A stretch of 64,000 nt of DNA from Branchiostoma floridae (GCF_000003815.2 NC_049985.1:6870385-6934384); one strand, 5' to 3'. Positions 24,686-38,924 are shown, counted from the stretch's first letter. Notes: generated by a model from the sequence alone, not told the origin. Translations and numbers: made by a program.

Positions 24686-27600
24686 TGCTCATCCAACTGT
24701 ATCGTAGCTGTAATATTGATTCCAGTAGGGTGCTAACAGATGCTGCCGAGATAAATTGGCTCCCGGCGGGAAAAGTGGGGGAAAGGGGTGATTCGGCACC
24801 TTTCGACTGGAATTGGATCATTTTGTGACCCCGCTATCATCGCGCGACGCCGCGAGACTTGAGGTTACGTCTGCTGCGGTTCAAATGTAGGTTGTAGATG
24901 ACGATTTTCCTATAAATGAGGTAGCAAATCATAACGGACAAGATTTGTGGTGTACGACAGCATAGGGTCACAACTTTCTAGGCCAAGGCATTGGGGGAAA
25001 ATAAAAGACGCCGTACGTTGGGAAGATAAAATCATTGCAATATATTTGGGGCACAAATCATGTTTGGTCGTAAAGAAAAGATGCGACGTTTATACGTTAT
25101 TACTACAGATGTGAAGTTGAAGGTCTTGTGTTAAGAGTCAAACGGCCAGGAGTAACTAGTAATACGTTCCTTTCTTTTCAGATGTCAAAACATTTCATAG
25201 TCATTCATTTACAACATTATGCCCGAAGGCTAATTGCATGAACATTCTCAATAGAAAACGAAAGAATACAGAACACTAATGTGTAATCAACAGAATGTGC
25301 ATCTATTATTGGATTTGACTTTTTCTTAGAATGCAGTGGTTAATGAACAGTCCCACACACTGGAAAATAAGTGGATTTTGTGATTTAAGTAAATAAGTGG
25401 GTTTTGTGATTTGTAAGACGTGTGCTTATTATGCAATATCCATCGAGTGTCCCTCCCAAAAGCATCAACTTGTGCAGTGACATCACTAATAACATCTGTA
25501 CACCAGTCATGTGGGCTAGATTTCACTCATAAAGAAAACAGACGATCTAATGTGACGATAAAAAAACATTAGAGCTACTAATGAGAGTTTTTATTGCCCC
25601 TACGAGGAGCTTAAAACGGTTGTGTACTTTGTGAGTACTGCCAAGAAGACGAGAATGCCTCCCGAATGAAACAAACATCCAGCCCTCTGGCGGCCGGCCG
25701 CAACTGGGCAATACTGCGGTATTTAAGTTACCCGAGACACCAACCGGTATATTGTGGAAATATAACGTGACTTGCCTTCTAAAGTGCACTATCATGTGTT
25801 AAAGTCTGTAAAACTACTAAAAGTACGGCCTAACAGTAAAAGATAAAGGTATTCCCATAATTGTATGGGCAGTGGGTCGTGTTCCACCGTGTGCAGGTCA
25901 CGGTTTAATACAACGTGACGCCTTTAAAGAGAACTGTCAAATTTCCAAGTCTGTAAAACTGCTGTAAACACAGTATGAAGTCCCATAGCTATATCGGCAT
26001 TGGGTTGTGCGGGACACGGTATTGGAAGGCGGATATCAAACCTCTCATTCCACCTTTTACCTCCCAAGCGAAATTTATTGCCTCCCCAACCGAAGACAAG
26101 TTCCCATTTCTAAACCTGGGTGGAGTGAGGAAAGTCGTGCGTCGTTCATTAAGACAAAATGTCTAGTCGTGACCGCCAGGAATACAACCTGTTACCACTC
26201 GATCCCATGTCTGCTAGCCTAGCTACCATGCCATTTGACGCCGCTAGAGGTACATTCTACCAGATCAAAAGTTACCATTACAACTAACCTGATGATGAAG
26301 ACATCGATCAACATTCTACCTGCACACAATGTGCTCTTTGTTCTCACCTAATGATACTTGCCTACGTCATCGTCTCAGCAACAAGTAGAGACTGATAGCA
26401 GAGCCATTACACAGAGACTTGGGGATCGACTTTACTAGTACAAATGGATTAGCACACAAGAACAAACGCCAGACAGATAGATGGATAGCTGGATAGACCT
26501 AACTGCATATCTCGTAAAAAAATGCCACTACGGAACGACATATGCATCGGCAGATGGGCAAAGACAAAAAGGACAGGCCGTAAGTGCATATATGTCTAGG
26601 TGAGATAAAAGTTGGTTTCAGCCAGGTAAGATGCTCTCAGATAAGGCACACAGCTCCGGAAATCTTACAGGAAACTTTATTCTTATGGTACCGCTGGTGA
26701 TCGGTATCCGGGTAACCTACTGACTTTAATTGGGGTGCAACAGGAAGATATTTGGCCGAACAGTGGAGTACATACGTGTGTTGTACCATGTAAAGGTCGT
26801 ATCATAGCTTAACGACGTCCTTTACTACCTTCCCATGGCCCGACAGCATGTTGCTTCACTCTGATTCATCGGTAAGGCCACAGCAAGTTAAGTTTATGGA
26901 TGACATCCTCTGCAAACTCCAGTGTAATGGGAGAGCGCAAAACAAAACAAGATGGGGAAAAACAAAAGATGCCTAAATTTTTAGAATAGAGACTTTAAAC
27001 GCTGTATCAGGAATTAATGTGACAAAACATTGTATCACAGCCAACAAGCGTTTCATTCCTGTATTCAAGAATGTGTAGAACGTAACACTAGTGCGGGTGC
27101 TACATTTAGGATCACTACAACTACATTCAGGTCCATCACTCCTAGTGACGCCACTTCTCCAACTACTGAATTAGTTTCACATCTGCAATTTATACTCATG
27201 GTTACCTCACTAGTGTCAACCAAGGCTACAGCGGACAAAACATCTTTCCATTGTCGGTTATTCTTGTCATGTGGACCATCGCAGTAGGGGAACGAAGTTT
27301 CTTCTTTTTTTCTCGAAATCGGGTAAAAAGCAATGCGCGTGCTGATGTCATCCAAATAATGCACTTACTGTGGCCTAACTGTCTTCTGATCAAAGGTTGC
27401 TTGTTTGATGAATGAATGACAGACGGCAGAGTTCCCAGTACGTATTGACATATTGAGCACAGAGGAAAACAGCAAGTATCGCGCGGCCGACCAGGGAGGG
27501 CCTTTGGGTGCCGTTTCCTTGGAAAATTTAATAGGCGCCGGGAAGCTTTGAATTATAGATAAGGTTTGACGGGTTCTTGCTGAATACTGACGGCCTCAGA

Positions 27601-27852
27601 AGTGGTTGTCATTTGACCGAACCATTTGTCCTTCTGCCCCGGCCCGTCAAAGAGCCAATATCCGGACTTGTCTGACAATTGCGGCGGGGAAAGGTCTCTA
27701 CCCGAGCCGTCTCGCACGGCTGAGGAGCAATATTGGGCAGTCTGAACGTGAGGTGCCCCGGAGAGCCGGGAAGGAGGGCGCAACCTGTCGGCTGGATAAC
27801 TAGCCGCACGGACGTGTCTCACACAGCTGGGGGAACATAACGTTAACGCTAG
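24686..27852. other. Intergenic, no gene recognised
   Basis: Short frames only. The GC-richer block at 27600-27820 is open on both strands (66-89 codons), but no family could be recognised. Confidence 0.3.
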
Positions 27853-27965
27853 GTCACCTTTATCCGCGGGGTAACCTATATCCGTTGTTCTTTAAAAACG
27901 GTATTTTTCGATAGGGACATCAAGTAGACGGACGGTGGTTTCAAAGTCAGCAATGTTTTCAAAAC
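27853..27965 (+). repeat. Dispersed repeat shared with the MSP130-like intron
   Basis: TTTATCCGCGGGGTAACCT, then ATCCGT, GGGACATCAAGT and GACGG(A/G)CGGTG, recur at 62208-62330 in the same order and strand. It is followed at 28001 by another repeat shared with 22649-22722. Confidence 0.65.
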
Positions 27966-30944
27966 ACTGTTTTGTAATTTTCTCCGATTTTTTTATAATT
28001 TAGATATTGCGTAATGCGTAAATGTATGTCTAAGAATACGACAAAATACACAAAAAGAAAGCAAATTCGTTCTTCATTCATCCCTTTACTTTATCATGAT
28101 TGTGTATGTGTGCGTGTGTGGCGGGGGGATGTCCTTCCATTTTTCTCTGAGAAATCTTGCACCACACTTCATCCCGAACAAAGACACACCGCCGCCATTT
28201 TTATTGACTTCAAGAAAAGTAGCAGCACACTAGTACCCTGGTCGCACGAAACGTCAAGTCCACGGCTCCGGGTGGCAATCGATGGTTCTTACAGGAGTTT
28301 CCCGGACGGGAGTGATAGATGGCACCCGGCAAAGCCCACCTTATTGCCCCAGAGAGAGGATCAGGGCAGATCTTCCCTCTGCTTCCCTGCTGGACTCCAA
28401 AGCGCAGAAGGGCAATCCCCGCTAAGTCTACAAACGATGTACAACATGTCATCGCGCAGCGAAAACCGGCCCGGGATGCTCATGAGATTTGACGGCGGCG
28501 CTGCGCAAGGTCATAAAAAAGTTTTCCGTCGTGTCGGGAGATGAAAAGGAACATTTGCCCATTAGTAGTACGGCAGTCAATACGCGAAGAGCGCCCTGAA
28601 CGTTTCAAAGGTAGATGGTTGGAGATCACGGTTAGGGCAAAAACATGCGTGTATGGTGTTTGTTAATCTACCATCACATAAAGAAACCAATCGCCGTTTG
28701 ATGTGTTTTTGAAGGTCATTATGATGTCGATATGTGTGTTGAAGCGTTTTTAAGTATGAACTTATAATGAATAATATCAATATTTGCATCAATATGTTGA
28801 TCTGGAGTTCGGAATAAGTTCTTCATTAACTCTTCAAAACAAGTCGTATTTTGCAAAATATACATACCATTACGCTGGTCTTCATCAAAGATACCTGCAG
28901 GTCAAAGAACAAGAAAATTGATTCTTTCCTTCTTGATTTATACTGTGTCAAAGTCTGCAACTGAAACGAACCTGCAGTTTGTGAAAAAGCTGCTAGGGGA
29001 CAAACTTACGTCAGTTCCTTTCGAGTACAGGAGCTATCTACACCCAACAAACTAAAGCGCTACTTAAGGTTGTCCAGGATACAAGATATCAAAACTGGAA
29101 ATTCTTTTGCAGTACCAAGAAAACCTCAAGGGTTCCAAAACCTTATAATTTCTTTGATAGCACAAAATCTGACCACATACCAAATTCCATGACAGTCCAT
29201 CCATAGCTTGATGAGTCCTGTTGATAAACGACAAACAAACAAACGCTACCAACAACATTACCTTCATGGTGAAGGTGATGATTCCATCTACACCCAGATG
29301 GAAGAGTCTAAAGAGAGCCATTCAAACTACGTTCGGGAGTTTTTAACGCTTCTTTCTGTGCATTCCTGCTGGGTCCGATGACACATGATTATGCGTTACA
29401 TGTAACATGCGCCCGTCAGCGACTCTTGACACAGAGGTCTCGGTGAACATATGGTTGCTGTCATCTTTTATTCCCTCTGTGTCGAAGAGTCTCCTTACAT
29501 TCTACCCCGTACAAAAGATGCAATGTCAATCGTATTGATCATCTATTCTCTTTCACCGCGATGACTTTGCTTGCTCTTCCCCGAGGGGAACGGCCATGAA
29601 TGAATGTTTTAAAAGCCACTGACTTTTTGACATTGGCGAATCAACGCCAATATTTTTCAACCCTGATTTTCATTGTCCTTCAGAGGGTCACGTTGTCAAA
29701 CTAACTTTTTCCGAGTCAGAACGATGAATTATTCTCAGTACAGATAGTTTCGGAGCCTACATTTTATCAATTGTATATGATTATGTATCATTCTAAGCGT
29801 ATTTAATGCCCCTCACAAACTTACCAAATCTGTTATAACCCTACATTGAAATGTCGAAAAAGTAAAAAAAAAAATGTTGAAATTCCCTGCCTATACAGTA
29901 TTAGATGTTGGCTTGGGTATTCCGTAATTTTTTGGGTGACCCGCAAACAAAATTAGCCATAGTGTTTGCTGGACAACCGCGTGATTAAAACGAATGAGAT
30001 ACCATTTTAACCAACGACACGACAAATGATGCTAATCATTACAAACAAGCGACATATCATTGAGGGAATTTTCGGCACTTTTTGCGACCTGCTCACGTAA
30101 GTCGCCCTGGACCTCAACCCATGAATGTGCATCATAAACAACTGTCTTTTGTTAGAAGAGTAAACCCCAAAGTAAACACGTACGTGTCAGATAGGTGAGA
30201 CAGCTTGGAATTCCTGACGCGTCCGGCGCTCACCATGAATTGTTTAATCGATGAACTTTAAGGGGGATGGTTACGACATCAGACAATAGAAACCTGAGAT
30301 TCTAACACGATCTTGGTACGTTCAATTGATCCAAGGACATTGAAACGTGTTATTTGACGGGGAAAAGGTTTGACATATGGCTGAATTCCAGGCACTACAG
30401 CAAACACTGTTCCCGTGATAAGCATCTGTCTTGTCAACACTCCTCTGGCTAAATACACGCTAAAATGCGAAACAGAGTGTACGATACGCACACGTGGCTG
30501 GTGGACTTCTTTCGAGTTTTTGATGCATCGTTTAAGGTTATATTTTGAATGTTCTCAGTTGGTGGTAAACATTAGTTTATGCGACAAATAGATAACTCTT
30601 CTACAATTATATGTGAAACTTCCACTCTGAAATTTGAGTTTAGATTTTTTCTAACGTTATGCTTGTCGAATTGCGATGTTTGTAAAGTTGATTTGTCTTC
30701 ATAGCACGGAGAAATGAAAGTTGATTTCTCAGTATTGCTGCTAGAGTCCCCTGTTAAAATTGAAAATGACGGCGCTTCAACCATAAAATTTGTCTGGCGC
30801 CTCCTGCGCCTTCAATGCAGAGTGGAAAGATTTTCTTTGATAATTGTTATTTGTTGTTAATGTAAAGTGACTGTAACTCATGCGTGTTTTTGTGTTTTCG
30901 TTAGGTTTCTGATACGTTGTCCGAATTTTAACAAATTTGCTTAC
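27966..30944. other. Intergenic, no confident gene
   Basis: A 176-codon plus frame (28014-28544) starts inside the repeat shared with 22.65 kb and runs into a GC-rich block. It has no recognisable domain and is not called. The segment at about 30070-30125 resembles part of the Tc1 relic arm (CACGTAAGTCGCCCTGG), a solo fragment. Confidence 0.35.
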
Positions 30945-31965
30945 AAGTCTCTGTCCTTGGTACTGAAATTACGTAAGTGGTGGTAATGTTTAAATATGAC
31001 ACATACCCTCCTTTGCCGTTCAGCATGATTGTCAAAATGCCACTTTTCACTTTTTTCATCGTTTGCTTTCTTTTATTATACTCAATAACGAAGTCGAAAT
31101 TTCGTTAACATGTTGCAAAGCTAGTGTGTTACGCCGAAGAGCGGTTATACCGGCTATATCGATACAGATACAAAGACAAGTGACTCAGTCCAAGGTGGCC
31201 AACGTACGGTGTTAAGTATGTGGCCCACGTATGTATGGCACATATATCCTCCCTTGTCATTCAGACGAATGTTGGATGGCACATCACACTTTGTTTCCGA
31301 TGTCTGCCATCATTTTTGTCGGTTCCGAAGTGAAAATGTGGCTAACATGTCTCTGCCCCAGGTGCTTGGTTTGGCTTTATTGTATATGTATGGCACATGT
31401 TCTTCCTTGTTATTCCTACGTAGAAGAATATTTGATGTCACATCGTAGTACGATCGTACTCTGCTTTCATTGTTTGCTATCAGTTTTTGTCGGTACCGAA
31501 GTCAAAATTTCGGTGACATGTCTCCGTCCTTGGTTCGTGTTGCTTTGTGTTGCTTTATTGTGCATGTATGACACATGCCCTTCCTTGTTATTCTTATGTA
31601 GAGGAATATTTGATGTCACATCGCACTTTGCTTTCGTTGATCGCTATCAATTTTTGTTGGTGCCGAAGTCGAATTTCAGTAACACGTCTCATTCCTTGGT
31701 GCTGAACGTAGGATGGGATGTTATTGTATGTGTAAGTCGAACAGCCTCTCTTGTTATCCAGGCGAATAGAGGGCCGACCACCTCACCTTTTTGTTTTCAT
31801 TGTCTATCATGATTATTTGACAGTTCACATGAACATTTAAAACATCGCTAACATGCCTGTCCTTGGTGCTGAACCCCCGCTGTTCTGTTATTGTGTATGT
31901 ATGACACATACCCGCCCGTGTCACTCAGACGAATATTGGTCGCCACATCGCACGATATTCACCAG
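30945..31965 (+). repeat. Tandem array of a diverged about 175-bp unit
   Basis: Recurrent words in fixed order are TGTCCTTGGTGCTGAA-like, TTATTGTGTATGTATG(A/G)CACAT, CTTGTTATTC, GAATATTTGATGTCACATCGCAC, GCTATCA.TTTTTGT and CGAAGT(C/G)AAA.TT. I count about five to six diverged copies. One junction (about 31123-31185) is interrupted by a fragment of the TTACGCCGAAGAGCGG family. The 193-codon frame in the array is not conserved between units. Confidence 0.75.
31123..31185 (+). repeat. Fragment of the TTACGCCGAAGAGCGG family
   Basis: GTGTTACGCCGAAGAGCGG, then TTATACCGGCTATATCGATA and CAGATAC, match the left arm of the 11.5-kb foldback element. It sits inside the 175-bp tandem array. Confidence 0.65.
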
Positions 31966-34900
31966 CGAGGACGTGGCATACGTTATGCAGTTGCTAAGTG
32001 CAAATGTCTCTATCGAGAGGTGAGGGAACGACTTGTATTAGCGTGCTCGGTCGATTTCTGCAATATTTTTCCTGTTCAAACATCTCAGGCTTCCTTCGGG
32101 GTGACTGTGAGGTAAAATTAAAGTCTTTGAAGTGTGACCTGTTGGCGTGTCGTCTTAGTTCCTTTACTTTATCAGTCCACCTTTTCGCCACGGGGCGTCA
32201 CGAGGAGGAACATTTGGCGTCCAGCGGCGAGCCTGTGCGACAGGGGTGTAGAGATGTCGTGTGTTCAAAGGATATCATTCTCATCTTCCGGTTTCCTTAG
32301 ACTACCCGCTGTTTCCCATTAAGGCATAGACGGTCACGTCGTGCATATAGCTTTAGCATCATTTTACCTACCTTTTCAAGTCACGTAGATGGTGCATATT
32401 TCTTGACATTTAATGTATGTTCATTCAAAACGAGCTGCTATGGGGTCCAAACCTACATCAGTTTGTGCTAGCATCAAAAACTGCCACAAAAGTCGAGTTC
32501 ATATCGTGTGCAGCACAAGATACAAAGCTGAAAGCTCTGTTCCCGTGCAAAGGGGAGCCGCTAGGTGACCAACAATCAAACTTGACCTTTATCTTTCCAT
32601 GATCTATCCATTTACCAAATATCATCGCGATTCATTGAGACCTTCTGAATCTATACTGACCGAAAAATATGCGGAAATACAAGCACGCACACTGACACGT
32701 CAAAAACAATACCTTCATCTTCATGGAGGTAACTATTAATTCCTTTTATGTCAACACTAGGGTAGCCTGGTATGCGTCCTATTCTTGCCCAAGAATATTC
32801 CCCATGGTAACGTAGCTAGATCAGTACGAATACCAGGCTAGCACCAGATAATATCCAAACAAAATAGTTGTTGAGTCTAGATGAGCAGTACATACGACGC
32901 GACGTGAAGCGACAATTCTTCCTTTGTGAGTCAACTCAGTGAAGACGAGTCAGAGATATAAGTGACATTTGTGAAAACACGGTGTGGTACGGTGTGTGTT
33001 GGGTTGGGCACGGGGGTCACGGAAAGTCGAGATGGTGAGATAGTGTCATTGTGAACCGCACGGGACGGCATGAAACATGCATGAAGACGGGAGAGTGTCG
33101 GAAGTGCAGCAGACAGATGGGCGTTACCGTGCAATAATAGTTCGCACGGCTGAAGATGTGGAGCGGATGGTATTGTGTATGCTGGAACCGTGGCTTGAAC
33201 CGGCATATTTCTTGGACGCCTTTCAATAGTATTCATAACCTTTCTTCATCCCTCAAGGTAGACAAAAGATACACTTCCTACTCGACATACTTCCCCCTGT
33301 CGTCTTTATACTGTTTTTTTCTTCGTTGTGATTTTCCTCAAGTCAAGCTTTTATTAGAAACCAATGACGGCACAGCTCGTGTAAGAAAGAAGAGAAAAAA
33401 ATATTCATCAAATCATAACGCTTTTACTATTGATGGATTTTTAACCCTACCACATGTAATCACTTCTATCATTCTTGAAGATACAACGGTGCGACAATAT
33501 ACTCTACGTTTAACCCTTTCGTCCGCTATGACCTTCAGAAAGAAGACTATCAGAGGTTTTGATTAATTGTGTTGTCTTAATCTTGTAGATAACAGAGAAC
33601 GATATCTATCTCTCCCCACGGATCATATCATAAACCGAAGCTTACATAAACCCGTTATTTTTAGTCTGTAATTGTTGACTACATGCCGAATATCAAACTT
33701 CCACATCACAAAGCGGCAAAGCCTCGGTATTGTCATCTGTCTACTTCGCTTGTGTTTATTTCAGCAGGACAAATGGAGTGTCCCGGGACATGGGATCCCT
33801 GGTGTATCATCAATTTCACATTGTGGGTGTAAGTGGTTGCCCTAGCGAGATGGCATTGAGTGATCTGCCCTCAAAGATTCTGTATACCCGAGCTCTTTGA
33901 TCTATTTAGATACTTCATGTCAATGTCAGGTGCTATCTGAAATGTTGGCGTGGCGACTGCAAATTAACCGATCCCGAATGTCCATCACAGTTAGGAAGTC
34001 ATCCAATAAGAGAATGACAATTAGTGGTTCAACCAATGATAGAGTGGGTTTTTCTCCGTTAAATATTTTGGTATGTTTTTATTTTGCACTGTGGTGTATT
34101 GGACCGATATATATATATGTCTGGCAACGGCAAGGCAGTACTGCGTCGGTATCACTCAAGATCACAGGGCGAGGGAACAATTTCGTGACAATTTCAGGAT
34201 AAAATTTTAGTGACGTCAATGTCAAACGATCACTCACCTTGCAAATCTGGAATGCTTCCTGTCGTGTAGGGTTGTTTCAAACGTCAACAAAAATTTAGTT
34301 TGTACCTGTGTAATATAACAAAAGTAACAAGAAGTTCATACGAATTGGTGTAAGGGGTAACCTGAATTTGAATGAATGTAAAGTAGATTTTGAAAAAGAA
34401 CCGTCAAAACAAACTAGCATCACGGTTAAGACCTTATTAAAAGGACATATATTAGCTCTGAATGTCGATATTTCAAGAACTGACTTAGGACTTGATTTGC
34501 TAGTTAACAAGGCGGCGGAATACATTATCAAATGGCTTCGTATGAAGTGAATGGTTAATGAAAATTACACACACGTACTCTTTAGTGTGTTGTAATGACG
34601 TCTAAGTAACGACTCAAAATACATTTCTCGTGCTCATTGATTACTTCTGATGCAGCAAAATGAAACAGTTGATCATTAATATTTCCTGCATTTAAAATGG
34701 TTCATCAATTTTCCAAGAGACTCATTGATGAAGGTTCAGACAATAACATGATGTAATGACTTTGTTTCATGTGCGTACAGCCCAATTAACGTTCCACTTC
34801 ACTCATGGCTTTTAAATTTTGCGTCATTAATCTTTAACGAGCCCCTGAAGGGGCGACAGAACGATGATAGTAACGAATTCCCCGTCATTCGGGACTTTTT

Positions 34901-35039
34901 TGTCTAGTTGTGAAATCCACATACTCCACCGAGCAATTATATCCATCCCGGTATTAGAGGAAAGACCTTGAACAGCGTGCTAATTTCCGTCTTAGAACAT
35001 GTTGATGACATCCACCCGCGCGTAGATTTTCGGCCATTT
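31966..35039. other. Intergenic, no confident gene
   Basis: A small inverted repeat (GTAGCCTGGTAT.CGT at about 32763 against its complement ending at about 32845) forms an 85-bp element. An open frame at 34314-34550 (plus, 78 codons) looks coding-like in composition, but no family was recognised (see findings). The rest shows nothing. Confidence 0.35.
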
Positions 35040-35262
35040 CCCAAAATTTTTTTAACCATACTGTGAATAGCAAAAAAATAACGTCAGAAAATAATGTAAT
35101 AGAATGCCAAAGTCAATACCAGAGTCAATGAAGTAGAATAGAAGTAAAAGAACCTTCCTGACCGCTTAGGCCAAACTTTTTTCTTCATTTTATTCGCATG
35201 CTCGCGTCCGTTTCTGGGTTCCCATAGGATGTCATCCGTATAATCAGATCGACATGGCCTTA
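35040..35262. repeat. Partial MITE copy of the CCATGTTGATT family
   Basis: GAATGCCAAAGTCAATACC, ACCTTCCTGACCGCTTAGG, TTCGCATGCTCGCGTC and the end ATAATCAGATCGACATGGCC match, in order, the MITE inside intron 1 of both NHL genes. The left end is degraded. Confidence 0.55.
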
Positions 35263-38200
35263 TTTTCATTTCAAGTTGTAAGAGCGTCTCTTGACTAGAC
35301 TGGGCTACAGGGTTTCCCAATCGCGCCTCTAAAGTAAAGATGATAAAAGGTATGCTTGTCTCGATCCCACATACTGAGGTGAATAATGAAAATGATAGGT
35401 TTACATATTCGGGAGGATTTCTGTAAGAAGTACACGTTCGGCCCATATCAGAGAACAAGACAAGTTGAAACGACCGTCGGCGCCGAAGACTTTCAGATTA
35501 CATCCTTAGTCCGTCCTTAAGCGGGCTCTGCTACGACTTGATCCTCTTAACTGATTCGTTTCCGCCCATAATGTTCGTCACATTAATTCTAACGACTCAG
35601 CCGAATTACGGTTCCTCATGTCATTTGTTGTGGCGCCGCCATGTTGATTTTCCGAGCCCTGGCACGGGGCATGGCTTCCTTTACGACTAACAAAGGCTGA
35701 GCAGATATCGGAGATCGGTCAAATCTTATCAATCACTGATTCAAGACCATTGGCGACGGGGCGTTACCAGCTGTAATCAATGGGGATAAATCAAGTTAGA
35801 CGTGTTTATGTAAAGGAGGTCGGGATTTCTCCTTTCCAACATCGACACTTGCCCTAACAAATATATGTAATCGTCCTTGGTTAAACAATAATTGGAAACA
35901 TTTGTGATGTAGGTGACCAAACGGGAGGCACACATCTTCAGAATACCCGTCAGTTTTCTGGGTGACTAGATTTCGAATTCAATGGCCTTCTATGTCTAAA
36001 GGAAAACTTGTTTTGTGAATTTCGATCTAAACACGAATCAATAACTCGTTGATGCATCAATTTGTTATGGTGTTTGACTTTTTATACTTTTGGTAGTTTT
36101 AGCCCTACACTGTGACGGATGAAATTGACGTAGACCCTTGCCAACGTTCGTTCTGCAATAGCTTAGCCAAAACTCCTACGACAAAAGAAAAGTGTACGAC
36201 TATTCTTTAAGTGACCTCACCTTAATCAAATCTAACACCCTTCTCATACCATATAGCAGCGCTCATCTCCGTTCCCATACCCCATGGGCCTCACAGCTGT
36301 ATGTTCAAGCGCTACGGCACTTTCCTGTGACAAAAGTCTGTTGTTGCTCGATCGCTTCAGTGTTATTGTACCTTTATGTAAAGACATTGATGGACTGACT
36401 TACTGTCTTGCGAATCGTGTACCCGGCGCTGCAGTAACTGTCTTGCTATTCGTTAGCTAGTGTATGTGCCGTGATAGATGGGCAAAACCCAAGAAGCAAG
36501 CTATACACTGGATGACTGATGACTTCGTTTGGACCGGTGGACTTGCACAATAATCCCAGAACAACATTACAGATAAGTGACAAGATGTAGAGCGTATCAG
36601 GCATGTCAAACTGTACACACCTTGGACAATGACTGATGTTAGAATGATGCAGTGTTGGGAGAAGACCCCTGGAGCAAAAAAGAAAGAAGTTGTGGGTGTG
36701 GGGGGTGGGGGCGGTGTTGAAAGTAGTGTGGGTCAGTTGGTCGAAGGGAAGCGAAGGATCACTAACGTCTTTGATAGCTGGTGATTGAGAAATTAACAAA
36801 AAGGATAGAAAAATATTTTTGTCAGATAGAAGATCTTAGATCTCAATTTGTCGAAAAAGGGGCCCAGGATTGATACGGGTATCCCATGTATGGCTGGAAG
36901 AGCTCATGTTGGATTGTCGACACAATTTCCCAGCTAAACAAAACCTCATCAGACAAAGCAACCATTTCAATGTCTTCTCTGGATGCTAAAACTACGAAGG
37001 CCCGTATAACAACATCCATAGCCTCATGGGCATCGGCATTGAAGGCGAACATCCCCACATAACAGCAGATGGTTCGTTCCAACCCGCGAGTCAGGAAAAT
37101 CTATCAATGCAAGTGAAGGTGCGTGGAAAGTGAACCGGCATGCTCAATATTCCACGGGGACCGCGGAAGATGCCGGGAAATTAGGTCTTAATGAGATTTA
37201 AAAGTAATTAGCACTCGGCAGTCTTGCTAAGTATTAATCTCTTCTAATTGGTTTATGCACGCAGCTGCTGATGACCTAAATATGTCTAAGTGTCGTTTCT
37301 CGGTTAGGACTTGAGTTGTGAGTGAGTCCAGATATCTTAGAATCGATGTCTAGTTGTGAAATCCGATGACTTGATGTCGTGAAGAGTTTGGGTAAAAATG
37401 GCAATTTCATCACTTCATTAAAAAACAAAGAAAGAACTTGTGACAGGTGATGCTTTGTGCCATTTCCTAGTTTGCCATATATCTAAACCATGAGTTGACA
37501 ATTTTCTAGATTAGAGTCCTCCTGTAGTTTTGCTTGTACGAAAAGTCAGTCGTAAGAAGCAACGTCACGGGAACCGAGGAGCATGCCTGCCCAGTAGTTT
37601 GTCACTGACGCCACCTTGCCGCTGCGACCGGCATTGCACTGTCTTAGCAATGACCGTCTATGGATGTTCAGTTTACTACTTCGTAAATTTAGTCTTCCGA
37701 TTAGACAGTAAACAATATATAGGCAATAAGGATAGGCATATTCTACACGACCGTTCAATGATTCCAAGTCATATTGTACATTGACATTTCATGAGCTTGT
37801 TTTCCGTAGGTCTTTATGCTACAAATTCGTATATGGTAAAACAGCAAAGTATTTGTGTGACTGTTGTTCGTATCACCAATTTCGACAGTCAATTCTTGAG
37901 TTGCTACATTTGAAATCGACATACGAAAATCGCTGAACTTAAATGCACCACATTTGTCAATATAAAACACGCTGCGGCGTTTCTTCGACAATTAAACATA
38001 ATGTAATTGAGGGGGAACAATAAAGCACTAGTCGGGTCCCACTGGCGCTGCGTTAATCTAGTTCAATCCCGTGTAGAGTTGGTGTAATTCTATTTGATGT
38101 CGCTGTTTGGCCTCGGAGGGCGGTCCTGTCTCCATTTGAGTGGAGGCACAGACACACGGTGCCACCTGTTCTCCAAGCAGATATTTGGAGTCAGGGACAC

Positions 38201-38285
38201 ACAGCGGTCTTCTAAACATAACCAAGCATGAAGCGAAGGAAAGTAAGCCCCTTGGCAGAAAGCTAATGCATAACGTCATAAAAGT
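35263..38285. other. Intergenic, no confident gene
   Basis: Two minus frames (36446-36799 and 36843-37082) are open. The second encodes an acidic, hydrophobic-patterned 79-residue peptide without recognised domain or splice partners. Nothing else was seen. Confidence 0.3.
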
Positions 38286-38289
38286 CAGC

Positions 38290-38405
38290 GTGCATGTGTG
38301 TGTGTGTGTGCGGAAGTGTGTGGAAGTGTGTGTGTGTGTGTTTGTGTGTGTGTGCGTGTGAAAGTGTGTCTGTTTGTCTGTCTGTCTGTGTATGTGTGTG
38401 TACAC
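38290..38405. repeat. GT-rich microsatellite
   Basis: Interrupted (TG)n with GGAAGTG, TTTGTG and TCTG variants. The open frames rich in His-Thr or Val-Cys on either strand are artefacts of this repeat. Confidence 0.9.
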
Positions 38406-38924
38406 ATACGCGCGTGTGCGACATATGACGTCAGCAATTGGTCATAAGTGCCATGAAGTCTACACCTCCCACCGTCTCTGTTGAGTGAAGGTCGGTGCTC
38501 CCTGATGTAGATAGGCTCCTGCATTCTTCTGACGATTCCGTTCTGTTCGGTGTCTTGTGATTTGACTTCGACTGTGTACAATAAAACTTTTGCCTCATAC
38601 CATAGAAGTTCTATCTCCTTCCGCAACTATGCAATAACCCCCATCAACGCACTAAGATGGTACGTCCCAAATGCTAATGGTACAAACACAGTTGATGCCC
38701 TGGGACACTGAGAGTGTGTACTGACAGCTGGTGCTGACATTGATATGTGACACGAGACTCTAGCCTACAACTTCTCTCCCTCGGGGAACCATCTGGAAAT
38801 ACATTCTCACGTCAACACAGATTAATTACTTACATTAACATTAACACATGTACATGTCAGAAAATACAGAATGGTAGAGAAATTTGCTGACAGGCCGAGT
38901 TAATGTTTCCTTGTTTTGTTTCTT

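Noticed and set aside
28014-28544. 176-codon plus-strand frame
   Set aside because: It starts inside a dispersed repeat shared with 22.65 kb, and the rest has no recognisable domain.
31231-31812. 193-codon frame
   Set aside because: It runs through the diverged 175-bp tandem array and is not kept in phase from unit to unit.
34838-34862. GCCCCTGAAGGGGC hairpin as a histone mRNA 3' stem-loop
   Set aside because: The stem and flanks do not fit the histone consensus and no histone frame lies upstream.
36843-37082. 79-codon minus frame with protein-like composition
   Set aside because: No homology recognised, no splice partners and no neighbouring gene context.
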